A DNA stretch of 64,000 bases. It comes from Streptomyces sp. TLI_171 (GTDB lineage Bacteria > Actinomycetota > Actinomycetes > Streptomycetales > Streptomycetaceae). The DNA lies in assembly GCF_003610255.1 (NCBI RefSeq), contig NZ_RAPS01000001.1, forward strand, positions 310,001 to 374,000, read 5' to 3'. The position numbers and the translations under genes are program-made. Below the pieces are notes generated by a model. The model saw only the letters and a program-made list of their open reading frames with translations. It had not been told where the DNA came from and searched no databases. Each line of letters begins with the position of its first letter. Position 1 is the stretch's first letter. Of the stretch, positions 8,328-16,571 are shown in pieces.

Positions 8328-9677
8328 ATGCTGGACGGGCTGAACGGGCTGGACGAGTTCTGCACGGGGGCGCTGGCGGAACACGGGTGCCCGTCCGTCA
8401 GCATCGCGGTGGCCGCGGGCGGGGACCTGGTGCTGGCCAGGGCGTACGGCACGGCGGACCTCGGCGAGCGGCGGGCGGCCACGCCCGGGACGGTGTACGG
8501 GCTGGCGTCCGCCACCAAGCCGTTCACGGCGCTCGCGGTGTGCCTGGCGGCGGACCGGGGCCTGCTGGACCTGGACGCGCCGGTGCCGGGCCGGTTCCGC
8601 CGGGCGGCGCCGACCCCGCGTCAGCTGCTGCAGCACCGCGGCGGGTTCCCGGCGTTCTACAACTTCCACTACACCGACGGACCGCTGCCGGGCGGACCGC
8701 TGCCGGTCGACCTCGACCGGTACCGGGAGCAGGTCCGCGAGCCGGACACCGGGTTCGAGTACTCCAACCTCGGCTACCAGGAGCTAGGCCGCCTGCTGGA
8801 GCAGATCACCGGCCGCGCGCTCGGCGAGCTGCTGCGGGAGTGGATCGCCGAGCCGCTCGGCCTGCCGCACTTCGCGTTCGGCGCCGTGCCCGGCGCGTCC
8901 GCCCCCGTCGCCACCCGCTACACCCCGGACGGCCGGGCCTACCCGGTCTGCCACAGCAGTCACCCGGCGGCGGGCGCGGGCTGGGCGACGGCCGGCGAAC
9001 TCGCCCTGTTCGCGCGCCGGTCCCCGACCCTGCTCACCCCCGGCACCGCCGCCGCCGTGCTCGATGCCCCGCCGATCGGGCCGCGGCTCGGCTACGGCCT
9101 GGGCCGGGTCGTCCAGCGCACCGCCGACGGCGCGCCGATCAGCAGTCACGGCGGCGGCATGGGCGGCATCGCCGCGATGATGATCGACCTGCCCGAGCGA
9201 CAGCTGTCGGTGGCCGTCCTCGCCAACTCCACCGACAAGTCGGCCCGCGACGCCGTCGTCGGCCACCTGATGGACGCCCTGGCCCCCGAGTTCGACCCGG
9301 CCCACCTCAGCCCCGTCAGCGAACCGGACCTCCCGCTGGCCCTCGCCCCGTCCCGCTGGGCCGGCCACCTCAGCGGCCCCGACGGGGACGTTCCGGTGCG
9401 GCTGACGGTCCTGACGGGTGGTCAGGTCGAGGTCTCGCTCGCCGATCTCCCGCCGGTCACCGTTCCGGCCCTCGCCTCGCACCGCTGGGACGTCCGCCTG
9501 ACCGCCCCGCTCCAACTCCCCACCCCGGACGCGCTGGTCAACAGCCCCGCCTTCGCCCTCGAACTCCGCGCCGGCCGCTCCGCCCTCACCGGCCGCGCCA
9601 CCGCCTACAAGCCCGGCGACCGGAGCGGCTTCCTCGGCCCGTACCTCCCCCACCGCTGCGAGCTCCACCCGGCCTGA
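8328..9677 (+). CDS. Serine hydrolase of the beta-lactamase/class C family
   Basis: A 449-residue serine hydrolase with the penicillin-binding fold. All three active-site motifs are present: SATK (Ser61, Lys64), YSN (145-147) and HGGG (274-277, in place of the KTG box), the set found in class C-like esterases and D-aminopeptidases. The last 130 residues form an extra beta domain. No signal peptide is visible, so it is probably cytoplasmic and more likely an esterase or peptidase than an antibiotic-destroying enzyme. ATG at 8328 follows GGGGAGGG. It is transcribed from its own intergenic region. Confidence 0.88.
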   Translation: MLDGLNGLDEFCTGALAEHGCPSVSIAVAAGGDLVLARAYGTADLGERRAATPGTVYGLASATKPFTALAVCLAADRGLLDLDAPVPGRFRRAAPTPRQLLQHRGGFPAFYNFHYTDGPLPGGPLPVDLDRYREQVREPDTGFEYSNLGYQELGRLLEQITGRALGELLREWIAEPLGLPHFAFGAVPGASAPVATRYTPDGRAYPVCHSSHPAAGAGWATAGELALFARRSPTLLTPGTAAAVLDAPPIGPRLGYGLGRVVQRTADGAPISSHGGGMGGIAAMMIDLPERQLSVAVLANSTDKSARDAVVGHLMDALAPEFDPAHLSPVSEPDLPLALAPSRWAGHLSGPDGDVPVRLTVLTGGQVEVSLADLPPVTVPALASHRWDVRLTAPLQLPTPDALVNSPAFALELRAGRSALTGRATAYKPGDRSGFLGPYLPHRCELHPA

Positions 9678-9816
9678 CCGCGCCCGCCGGATCCGCCCGG
9701 TCCGCCGGATTCGGCCTGCCGGGCCGGGACCTGCTCGCCTGCGACTCTTCGGGGGCGCCGGGGTGCTGAGTCCTCACGATCACCTGCGCCGGCCGGGTTC
9801 GACGACGTCGCGGGCC

Positions 9817-10284
9817 TCAGCCCTCGGAGGCCACCAGGCGTTCCAGCACGGGCAGCGCGTCGATCAGCAACTCCCGTTCCTGCGCCGTCAGTCCGGCTGT
9901 CCGCCGGGCCAGTACCTCGGAGCGGCGCTGCCGGGTGTCGGCGAACAGCTCGACGCCTTCCGGGGAGAGTTCGACCAGCGCGGAGCGGCCGTCCTCGGGG
10001 TCGGGCACCCGGCTGACCAGCCGGGAGGCGACCAGCGGTGCGACGGTGCGGGTCATCGACGGGGCGGCGACCCGTTCCAGCGCGGCGAGTTCGCCCAGCC
10101 GGATCGGGCCGTGCTGCTCGATCCGGGCCAGCGCCGACAGCTGCGCGAAGGTGAAGTCCTGCCGGTCGGAGGCCTGCGCGAGCTGCCGGTGCAGGCGCGC
10201 GATCACCAGGCGCAGCCGCACCACCGCGGCCGGGTCCAATCCGGTCCCGGCCGCCGGACCCGCCTGCTCGGCCGTCTCGTTCAC
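9817..10284 (-). CDS. MarR family transcriptional regulator
   Basis: A 155-residue MarR-family repressor with recognition region IRLGELAALERVAAPSMTRTV and wing RVPDPEDGRSALVELS. Its GTG start overlaps the stop of the preceding MFS gene in the sequence GTGA, a layout that gives translational coupling; pump and regulator are therefore made from one transcript. It probably binds the palindrome upstream of the MFS gene. The effector is likely a substrate of the pump. Confidence 0.92.
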   Translation of the reverse strand: MNETAEQAGPAAGTGLDPAAVVRLRLVIARLHRQLAQASDRQDFTFAQLSALARIEQHGPIRLGELAALERVAAPSMTRTVAPLVASRLVSRVPDPEDGRSALVELSPEGVELFADTRQRRSEVLARRTAGLTAQERELLIDALPVLERLVASEG

Positions 10285-12026
10285 GACGCGCCCCGGCTGA
10301 CGGCGGCGTCCCCGTCGGGCACGCCGGCCGGCTCCGGGGCGCCGTCGGCGGGAGTCGCGGCGCGGCCGCGCAGCAGCGAGGCCGCGGCGGCGACCAGCGA
10401 CATGGCGATCGCCAGCGAGAAGACCACCATCAGGCCGTCGTGGAAGGGCCCCGAGATCAGGTTCGGGAAGAACTCCCGCCCGGTCAGGGTCTGCGCGTTG
10501 GACGCCGGGAGGGTGCCCAGCACCTGCGGGCCGAGCAGTTCGTGGATCGGGTTGTAACCCAGGAACGCGGCGAACAGCGTTCCCACCGGAGGGAGTTGGG
10601 CCACCGCGTGGGCGTCGGCCGGGGACACGCCCTGCCCGGTGAGTCCGTCGCTCAGGGTCTGCGGCAGCGAGCCGGCCAGACCGGCCACCATCAGCGAGAA
10701 GAACACGCCGATGGACAGCACCATGCCGGCGTTCTGGAACGTCGCCCGCATGCCCGAGGCCGCGCCGCGGTCCGCTGCCGGGACGCTGGACATCACCAGC
10801 GCCGTGTTGGGTGCGGCGAACAGGCCGCCGCCGAGACCGTTGAGGAACACCAGCAGAGCAAACCACACGTATCCGAAGTCGGTGGGCAGGATCAGCAGGC
10901 CCGCGAACGAGGCCGCCATCACCACCAGCCCGCCGGCCGCGAACAGCCGTGCCCCGAACCGGTCCGACAGCCACCCGGCGACCGGCCCCGCCGCCAGGAA
11001 CCCGACGGTCAGCGGCACCAGGTAGATGCCGGCCCACAGCGGCGTGTCCTCGTACTCGTAGCCGTGCAGCGGCAGCCAGATCCCCTGCAGCCAGACGATC
11101 AGCATGAACTGCAGCCCGCCGCGCGCCACCGACCCGAGCAGCGTCGCCAGGTTGCCGCCCGCGAACACCGGGTCGCGGAACAGCCGCAGCGGGAACATCG
11201 GCTCGGCGACCTTCCTCTCGATCACGCAGAACGCCGCCAGCACCGCGGCGCCGCCGATCAGCCCGGCCAGCACCCACGGGTTGGTCCAGCCCATGGTGTG
11301 CCCGCCGTAGGGCTGGATCCCGTAGGTGATCGCGGCGAGCAGCGCCGTCAGCCCCACCGCGAAGCTGACGTTGCCCCACCAGTCGATCTTCCCGGGCCGC
11401 CGGACCCCGGTCTCGTGCAGCGAGCGGTACGCCCAGACCGTGCCGATGATGCCGATCGGCACGTTCACCCAGAAGATCGACCGCCAGTTCCACTCGGCCA
11501 GCAGCCCGCCGAGCACCAGGCCGATGAACGAACCCGCGATCGCCGCGACCATGTTGACGCCCAGTGCCATCCCGCGCTGCCGTGCCGGGAACGCGTCCGT
11601 GATGATCGCCGCCGAGTTCGCCATCAGCATCGCCCCGCCGACGGCCTGCACGACGCGCCAGCCGATCAGCCAGAGCGCCCCGCCGCCGCCGTCCATCGGG
11701 TCGAGCGAGAGGATCACCGAGGTGACCGTGAAGATCAGGAACCCCGCGTTGTAGATCCGCACCCGGCCCCAGATGTCCCCCAGCCGTCCCAGCGTCACCA
11801 CCAGCACGGCCGTCACCAGCATGTAGCCCATCAGCATCCACAGCAGGTAGCTGACGTTCCCCGGCTGCAGCGGGTTGAGGTGGATCCCGTTGAAGATCGC
11901 CGGCAGCGAGATCAGCACGATCGAGGAGTTGATCGTCGCGATCAGCATCCCCAGCGTCGTGTTCGACAGCGCCACCCACTTGTACCGCGGATGCTCCGCC
12001 CCGACCCACCGTTTCTCGGTCTGCAC
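10281..12026 (-). CDS. DHA2-family MFS transporter, 14 transmembrane segments
   Basis: A drug:proton antiporter of the EmrB/QacA type, 581 residues from the chosen start. It shows the 14-helix length, an N-terminal helix with TLGMLIATINSSIVLISLPAI, motif A GRLGDIWGRVR, and the antiporter motif C-like stretch GSFIGLVLGGLLAEWNWRSIFWVNVPIG. The start is uncertain: ATG at 12035 directly abuts AGGAG, too close to be used well, whereas the in-frame GTG at 12026 lies nine bases from AGGAG and is preferred. It is coupled to a MarR gene through a GTGA overlap; substrate unknown. Confidence 0.92.
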   Translation of the reverse strand: MQTEKRWVGAEHPRYKWVALSNTTLGMLIATINSSIVLISLPAIFNGIHLNPLQPGNVSYLLWMLMGYMLVTAVLVVTLGRLGDIWGRVRIYNAGFLIFTVTSVILSLDPMDGGGGALWLIGWRVVQAVGGAMLMANSAAIITDAFPARQRGMALGVNMVAAIAGSFIGLVLGGLLAEWNWRSIFWVNVPIGIIGTVWAYRSLHETGVRRPGKIDWWGNVSFAVGLTALLAAITYGIQPYGGHTMGWTNPWVLAGLIGGAAVLAAFCVIERKVAEPMFPLRLFRDPVFAGGNLATLLGSVARGGLQFMLIVWLQGIWLPLHGYEYEDTPLWAGIYLVPLTVGFLAAGPVAGWLSDRFGARLFAAGGLVVMAASFAGLLILPTDFGYVWFALLVFLNGLGGGLFAAPNTALVMSSVPAADRGAASGMRATFQNAGMVLSIGVFFSLMVAGLAGSLPQTLSDGLTGQGVSPADAHAVAQLPPVGTLFAAFLGYNPIHELLGPQVLGTLPASNAQTLTGREFFPNLISGPFHDGLMVVFSLAIAMSLVAAAASLLRGRAATPADGAPEPAGVPDGDAAVSRGAS

Positions 12027-12063
12027 GCCCGCCATCTCCTGCCCGCCCCTCGAAACGCACTGA

Positions 12064-12083
12064 TAGTTAGCTGATGTGAACTA
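12064..12083 (-). promoter_or_regulatory. Operator-like inverted repeat upstream of the MFS-marR operon
   Basis: TAGTT (12064-12068) and AACTA (12079-12083) are inverted around a 10-bp spacer in an AT-rich patch 40-60 bases before the MFS start. AT-rich imperfect palindromes of this size are typical MarR sites. Confidence 0.45.
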
Positions 12084-12150
12084 AATTACCGCGGACGCCC
12101 TCCCCCCACCAGCCCTCACCGAGCACGGAAGGCCACCGCCGGGGGCGGGC

Positions 12151-12603
12151 TCAGTCCCGGACGATCCGGGTCAGCAGTGCCAGCAGCGTCCGGCGCTCGG
12201 CCGGATCGAGCGGGGCGAGCAGCCGCTCGTTGGCCACGTCGGCGAGGCGGGCGCAGGTGCGCTGGAGGCGGAGGCCCGCCGGGGTCGCCGTCACCGCGTT
12301 CTTGCGGCGGTCGCGGGGGTCGGGTTCGCGGACCACCAGGCCCTCCCGCTCGAGGTGGTTGACCAGCAGGACGACGTCCTTCGCATCGAACGCCAGGCGG
12401 CGGACCAGATCGGCCTGGGCCAGCGGGCCTTCGTCCACGGCGGCCGCCAGCACCGCGTAGTGCTGGAGCTTCAGGCCGTGCTCCGCGATCGCCTCGGCGA
12501 CCAGGCTCCGGCCGCGCGCCGCGACGCGTCCGGCGAGCCAGCTCGGCAGGGACTGCAGGTGGGCGAGCGCCCCGGGGTGCGGCTCGGCGTGCATCGGGTC
12601 CAT
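12151..12603 (-). CDS. MarR family transcriptional regulator
   Basis: A 150-residue MarR repressor. It contains the winged helix (PLAQADLVRRLAFDAKDVVLLVNHL as recognition region) and wing VREPDPRDRRKNAVTAT. It is divergent from a quinone-reductase-like gene, and the shared promoter has two near-identical boxes, so it probably senses a quinone or electrophile and controls that enzyme. Start chosen at ATG 12603; a second ATG at 12594 is equally possible since neither has a clear ribosome site. Confidence 0.9.
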   Translation of the reverse strand: MDPMHAEPHPGALAHLQSLPSWLAGRVAARGRSLVAEAIAEHGLKLQHYAVLAAAVDEGPLAQADLVRRLAFDAKDVVLLVNHLEREGLVVREPDPRDRRKNAVTATPAGLRLQRTCARLADVANERLLAPLDPAERRTLLALLTRIVRD

Positions 12604-12626
12604 GAGGGCGAGGGTAGCGGAAACCG

Positions 12627-12678
12627 TTGGACATCCCAATGAATGTCCCGCTAGGTTCATTTCCGTTGGGAGTTCCAA
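12627..12678. promoter_or_regulatory. Two TTGG-N5-CCAA operator boxes
   Basis: TTGG-ACATC-CCAA (12627-12639) and TTGG-GAGTT-CCAA (12666-12678) are each followed by TGAAT, 39 bp apart, in the 100-bp gap between the MarR and MDR genes. They are the natural candidates for MarR binding sites controlling both promoters. Confidence 0.6.
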
Positions 12679-12703
12679 TGAATCCGCATCCAGGAGGTGT
12701 CCG

Positions 12704-13627
12704 TTGCGCCGCGTCCGCTACGAGAAGAACGGCGGCCCCGAGGTCCTCTTCGTCGAGGAGGCGCCCGTCCCGGAGCCGGGCCCCGGCGAGCTGCTGGTGC
12801 GCTGCGAGGCGATCGGCGTGACGCTCCCCGCCGTCCGCAAGGTCCGCGAGGGCAAGGAGCCGGCGCCGCTCGGCGGCGAGGTGGCCGGCTCCGTCGTCTC
12901 CGTCGGCCCGGGCGTGACCGGCTTCGCCGTGGGTGACGCCGTGACCGGCCTCCCCTTCACCGACGGCTACGCCGAACTGACGGTGCTGCACGAGACGATG
13001 GCCTCGCACGTTCCGGCCTGGGCGAGCCCCGTCGACGCGGTGGCGCTGGTCCGCAGCGGACTGGTGGCGCGCGGCGCGTACGCCGCCGGCCGGGTCGGGC
13101 CGGGCGAGTCGGTGCTGGTCACCGCCGCCGCCAGCGCCGTCGGCGGCCTCGCGCTGCAGTACGCCAGGAACGGCGGGGCCTCGCGCGTGGTCGCGGCGGT
13201 GAGCGACACCGCGAAGGCGGCCCACGTCCGCGGCCTCGGCGCCGACGAGGTGGTCGGCTACGGCGACTCCACCTGGGGCGAACCGGTCGACCTGGTCCTG
13301 GACGGCGTCGGCGGCGAGCTGCTCGCCCCGGCCGTACGGGCACTCGCGCCAGGCGGCCGCCTGGTGGCCTTCAGCTCCGGCGGCGGATCGATCGACGCGT
13401 ACGAACTGCTGGTGCGCAGCGCCTCCGCGACCGGTTTCCGGATGGCGGCCGTCGCCCGCGACCAGCCCGAGCGGTACACCCGGTGGCGCGAGGAGCAATG
13501 GGAGCTGTTCCGCACCGGCCGGCTGCGCACCGCCGTGCACGCGACGATCCCGCTCGCCGAGGCCGCCCGCGCCCACGCGCTGATCGAAGCGCGGGCGAAC
13601 CTCGGCAAGGTGGTGCTGACGCCCTGA
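12704..13627 (+). CDS. Zinc-independent MDR oxidoreductase (NADPH:quinone reductase-like)
   Basis: A 307-residue medium-chain dehydrogenase/reductase. It has the GroES-like N-terminal domain (LFVEEAPVPEPGPGELLVR type) and a Rossmann domain with VLVTAAASAVGGLALQYAR in the nucleotide-binding place, ending LVLDGVGG and GRLVAFSSGG. The Cys ligands of zinc alcohol dehydrogenases are absent, which fits NADPH-dependent quinone oxidoreductases. Start is TTG at 12704, five bases after AGGAGGT. It is divergent from a MarR gene. Expected role: reduction of quinones or other activated carbonyls; substrate unknown. Confidence 0.88.
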   Translation: MRRVRYEKNGGPEVLFVEEAPVPEPGPGELLVRCEAIGVTLPAVRKVREGKEPAPLGGEVAGSVVSVGPGVTGFAVGDAVTGLPFTDGYAELTVLHETMASHVPAWASPVDAVALVRSGLVARGAYAAGRVGPGESVLVTAAASAVGGLALQYARNGGASRVVAAVSDTAKAAHVRGLGADEVVGYGDSTWGEPVDLVLDGVGGELLAPAVRALAPGGRLVAFSSGGGSIDAYELLVRSASATGFRMAAVARDQPERYTRWREEQWELFRTGRLRTAVHATIPLAEAARAHALIEARANLGKVVLTP

Positions 13628-13692
13628 TCGACCACCGCCCCACCGGGAAAACCGCTGTCGGGCGAACGGATCAAGGTGGTACGACTACCGCC

Positions 13693-14475
13693 GTGCCCAA
13701 GACCCCGGAGTTTCCCGAGCTGCTGCAGCTGATCGACGACCGTGCAGCCGCCTTCCGCGCCGCGGTCGCCGTCGCGCCCAGCCTCGACCTGCCCGTGCCG
13801 ACCTGCCCCGAGTGGACGCTGTCCGACCTGGTGCAGCACATCGGCGAGGGCCGCCGCCGCTGGGCCGCCACCGTCGCGGCCGGGCCGGACGCCACGTCCA
13901 GGACCCCGGCCGGGGGTGACGCCGTCGCGCCGCAGGAACGCGAGGCCGTGCTGGCCTGGCTGGCCGCCTCGACCGAGCTGTTGCTGGCAGCCCTGCGGGA
14001 AGCCGGTCCGGACCAGGGCTGCTTCACCGGCTGGGGTGTCACGCAGACGCCGCACACCGCCGGCGGCGTGGCCCGGCACCAGGTCCAGGAGATCGCGGTG
14101 CACACCTACGACGCCCAGCTCACCGTGGGCGAGTCCGCCGCACTGCCGGTCGAGGTGGCGCTCGACGGTGTCGAGGAGAGCCTGTTCATCGCCAGCTTCA
14201 CCAGGAGTGCCTGGCCGCACCGGCCCACCGCCTTCGACTTCCACGCCACCGAGGGCCGCTCCTGGCGCCTCACGGTCGACGGCGCCGGCGCCCGGACCAC
14301 CCGACTGCCCGCCAGCGGAGAGGCCCCGGAAGCGGCAGGCCTCGCCATCACCGGCACGGCCAGTGACCTGGTCCTGTGGCGCTACGACCGCATACCGGTG
14401 GACGCCCTGCGACTCGACGGGGACCGGGAACTGCTCGACCTGCTCTACGCCTGGGAACCGGAGGACTGGGCCTGA
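13693..14475 (+). CDS. Maleylpyruvate isomerase family mycothiol-dependent enzyme
   Basis: A 260-residue protein of the actinobacterial MDMPI/DinB-like family, in which an N-terminal four-helix domain binds a metal and mycothiol. The N-terminus has the family signature PVPTCPEWTLSDLVQHIGEGRR with a metal-binding His, and a second His-containing helix TAGGVARHQVQEIAVHTYDAQL, giving the usual three-ligand set; a C-terminal beta domain follows. The substrate is unknown since most relatives are uncharacterised thiol-transfer or isomerase enzymes. GTG at 13693 was chosen because residues before it do not resemble the family. It lies 65 bp after the MDR gene and may be co-transcribed. Confidence 0.85.
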   Translation: MPKTPEFPELLQLIDDRAAAFRAAVAVAPSLDLPVPTCPEWTLSDLVQHIGEGRRRWAATVAAGPDATSRTPAGGDAVAPQEREAVLAWLAASTELLLAALREAGPDQGCFTGWGVTQTPHTAGGVARHQVQEIAVHTYDAQLTVGESAALPVEVALDGVEESLFIASFTRSAWPHRPTAFDFHATEGRSWRLTVDGAGARTTRLPASGEAPEAAGLAITGTASDLVLWRYDRIPVDALRLDGDRELLDLLYAWEPEDWA

Positions 14476-14754
14476 CGAGACACCACCGCTGAGTCGCCGA
14501 GCATCGCGGGCGACACCGGCCGGCGCGCTCGAACCCGACGGCGTCCGGGGCCCACGGATCGCGCCGCTCCAGCGCGTCGCAGCCGCCCCGCGCGCAGCGT
14601 CGTGATCCGACGATGGAGTGCAGCCGGCCCTCTTCCGCGCGCGGCGGTATCGCCACCCGGGGCCTCCCCCTGCCGTCAGGCCGCCAGCATCGCTCGCAGC
14701 CCAACCCCGGCGGGGCAGTGCCTCATCGATCGACCATGGCCCGCCGGACGGAAC

Positions 14755-15615
14755 CTAGGCGGCCCAAGCCTGCGCCAGCAGCGTGCCGAAGGCGGCGGGC
14801 TCGCGGCCGAGGAGGTCGGCGAGCGTCGGGTCGACGGCGGTGAACTCGCCGTGGCGGGCTGCCGCGAAGATGCTCACCAGGAGGTCGGCGACGGGTGCGG
14901 GGGCGCCGTGCGCGAGCGCCTGCTCACGGAAGGCGCCGTCGGGGACGACGGTGCGGGTGAAGGGCCGACCGGTGACCCGGGCGGCCAGTTCCGCGACGGC
15001 GTCGAAGTCGAGGGCGGCCGGGCCGGTGAGCGGCGGGGTGGGCCCTTCGAAGCGGCCGTCGTCGGTGAGGATCGCGGCGGTGGCCTCGGCGAGGTCGTCG
15101 TGGCCGGTCCAGGTGACGGGGCCGTCGGCGGGGAGGGCGATGTCTCCGCTGTGGCGGGCGGCCTCCAGGAACTGCAGGGCGCTGGCGGCGTAGAAGCCGT
15201 TGCGCAGCGCCGTCCAGGGCAGGCCGGTGGCGCGCAGCAGGTCTTCCGTGACGGCGTGGTCGCGGCAGGCCTGGAAGTGCGAGTCGTGGGCGGCGCCCAT
15301 CTGGCTGGTGTAGAGGATGCGGCCGACGCGGGCTTTCACGGCGGCGTCGATCGCGGCCCGGTGGCCGGCGACGCACTCCTCGCCGGTGCGGTCGAGGGAG
15401 ACCAGCAGCAGTTGCTCGGCGCCCTCGAAGGCGTGGACGAGCGAGGCCGGGTCGTCGAAGCTGCCCTGCCGGACGCGGACGCCGCGGTCGGCGAAGTCCT
15501 GGGCCTTGCGGGGATCGCGGACGCTGACGCCGAGGCGCTCGGCGGGGACGCGGGCGAGCAGCCGCTCGACGACGCGACGGCCGAGCTTTCCGGTGGCTCC
15601 GGTGACGATGATCAT
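14755..15615 (-). CDS. NmrA-like NAD(P)-dependent reductase (YtfG/QOR2-like)
   Basis: A 286-residue atypical short-chain dehydrogenase. It opens with MIIVTGATGKLGRRVVERLL, the GxxGxxG dinucleotide-binding fingerprint, and has the NmrA-family features ILYTSQMGA and TGLPWTALRNGFY; the classical YxxxK catalytic pair is absent. Relatives include NADPH:quinone oxidoreductase 2 (YtfG). The ATG at 15615 has TGGAG six bases upstream. It is divergent from a TetR gene and the shared promoter contains repeated CACTGGAA boxes, so it is likely induced when that repressor releases. Confidence 0.88.
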   Translation of the reverse strand: MIIVTGATGKLGRRVVERLLARVPAERLGVSVRDPRKAQDFADRGVRVRQGSFDDPASLVHAFEGAEQLLLVSLDRTGEECVAGHRAAIDAAVKARVGRILYTSQMGAAHDSHFQACRDHAVTEDLLRATGLPWTALRNGFYAASALQFLEAARHSGDIALPADGPVTWTGHDDLAEATAAILTDDGRFEGPTPPLTGPAALDFDAVAELAARVTGRPFTRTVVPDGAFREQALAHGAPAPVADLLVSIFAAARHGEFTAVDPTLADLLGREPAAFGTLLAQAWAA

Positions 15616-15636
15616 GGGTTCTCCAGACGGCGGCGT

Positions 15637-15682
15637 TTCCAGTGGAATCACCTCAACGATAACACTGGAACTAACACTGGAA
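15637..15682. promoter_or_regulatory. Repeated TTCCAGTG/CACTGGAA operator boxes
   Basis: TTCCAGTG (15637-15644) faces CACTGGAA (15663-15670), which is repeated directly at 15675-15682 with a 12-bp period. The three half-sites fill the 91-bp gap between the reductase and the TetR gene and are probable TetR targets controlling both. Confidence 0.6.
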
Positions 15683-15706
15683 GCAAGATCCCGGTACCAT
15701 CGATAC

Positions 15707-16480
15707 ATGCCGACCCGCGCGACCCCCGCCCGCCACGCCGCCGACCGCGAAACCCCGAGCCGCGAGGCCGCCGACTCGCCTCGCCGGCGTATCGTCGAGG
15801 CGGCCATCGAGCTGCTGGAGAGCGGCGGCCCCGACGCCGTGAGCACCCGTGCGGTCGCCGCCGCGGCCGGGATGCAGCCGCCGGCCATCTACCGTCACTT
15901 CGGCGACAAGGAGGGGCTGTTGGAGGCGGTCGCGGAGTACGGCTACGCGCAGTTCCTGGAGAGCAAGAACGCGCAGCTCGATCCGGCGCCGGAGGATCCG
16001 GTGGAGGAGCTGCGCCGCGGCTGGGACTTGGTGGTCGAGTTCGGGGTCTCCCGCCCGGAGCTGTTCGCCGTGATGAACCGGGCGACCGGCGCGGGGGCGA
16101 CCGCGGCGCACCACGCGGGCCTGGAGATCCTCCGCGGCCGGGTGCGGCGGCTGGCGGCCGCGGGCTGGCTGCGGGTCGACGAGGAGTTGGCCGCCCAGAT
16201 CATCCGGGCCACCGGCCAGGGCGGGGTGACCACCTGGCACTCCACCCCGGTGGATCGGCGCGATCCGGCGCTGCTGACCATCCTCCGCGAGGCGATGGTC
16301 GCCGCCGTCACCCGCGCCGAACCCACCGTCCCCGCCGCGGAGTCCGGCCCGGCACCCGCCGCCCGCGCGCTGCGCGCCGCCCTTCCCGACGACCCGGACG
16401 TCCTGTCTCCCGCCGAGCAGCACCTCCTGGTCGAATGGCTCACCCGCCTGGCGGACGACCGCGACGCCGGTCGCCCGTGA
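15707..16480 (+). CDS. TetR/AcrR family transcriptional regulator
   Basis: A 257-residue TetR repressor with the N-terminal helix-turn-helix (about residues 25-75: RRRIVEAAIELLESGGPDA, then VAAAAGMQPPAIYRHFGDKEGLL) and a helical ligand-binding domain. It is divergent from the NmrA-like reductase, which it most likely represses through the CACTGGAA boxes. The N-terminal extension of about 25 residues is Arg/Pro-rich and may reflect a start placed slightly too early. Confidence 0.92.
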   Translation: MPTRATPARHAADRETPSREAADSPRRRIVEAAIELLESGGPDAVSTRAVAAAAGMQPPAIYRHFGDKEGLLEAVAEYGYAQFLESKNAQLDPAPEDPVEELRRGWDLVVEFGVSRPELFAVMNRATGAGATAAHHAGLEILRGRVRRLAAAGWLRVDEELAAQIIRATGQGGVTTWHSTPVDRRDPALLTILREAMVAAVTRAEPTVPAAESGPAPAARALRAALPDDPDVLSPAEQHLLVEWLTRLADDRDAGRP

Positions 16481-16519
16481 CGGCTCCCCCACGTCGGCGC
16501 GGTCCCGGAACAGCAGGAA

Positions 16520-16553
16520 GCCGCGCCCGCCCCTCGTCGGGGCGGGGCGCGGC
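16520..16553. terminator. Bidirectional terminator between tetR and GH42 genes
   Basis: GCCGCGCCCGCCCC (16520-16533), loop TCGTC, and a complementary right arm (16539-16553) with a single extra G. It lies between the convergent TetR and beta-galactosidase genes and can serve both. Confidence 0.8.
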
Positions 16554-16571
16554 CGAAGGTCGCCAGGGCGG

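Noticed and set aside
6920..9769. Plus-strand open frame of 949 codons
   Set aside because: It is another frame of the PucR-type and serine hydrolase genes, Arg/Pro-rich, without motifs.
14476..14754. Open frames in the gap between the MDMPI-like and NmrA-like genes
   Set aside because: Both strands give Arg-rich sequence with no domain, no ribosome site and overlap into neighbouring genes; the gap is taken as non-coding.
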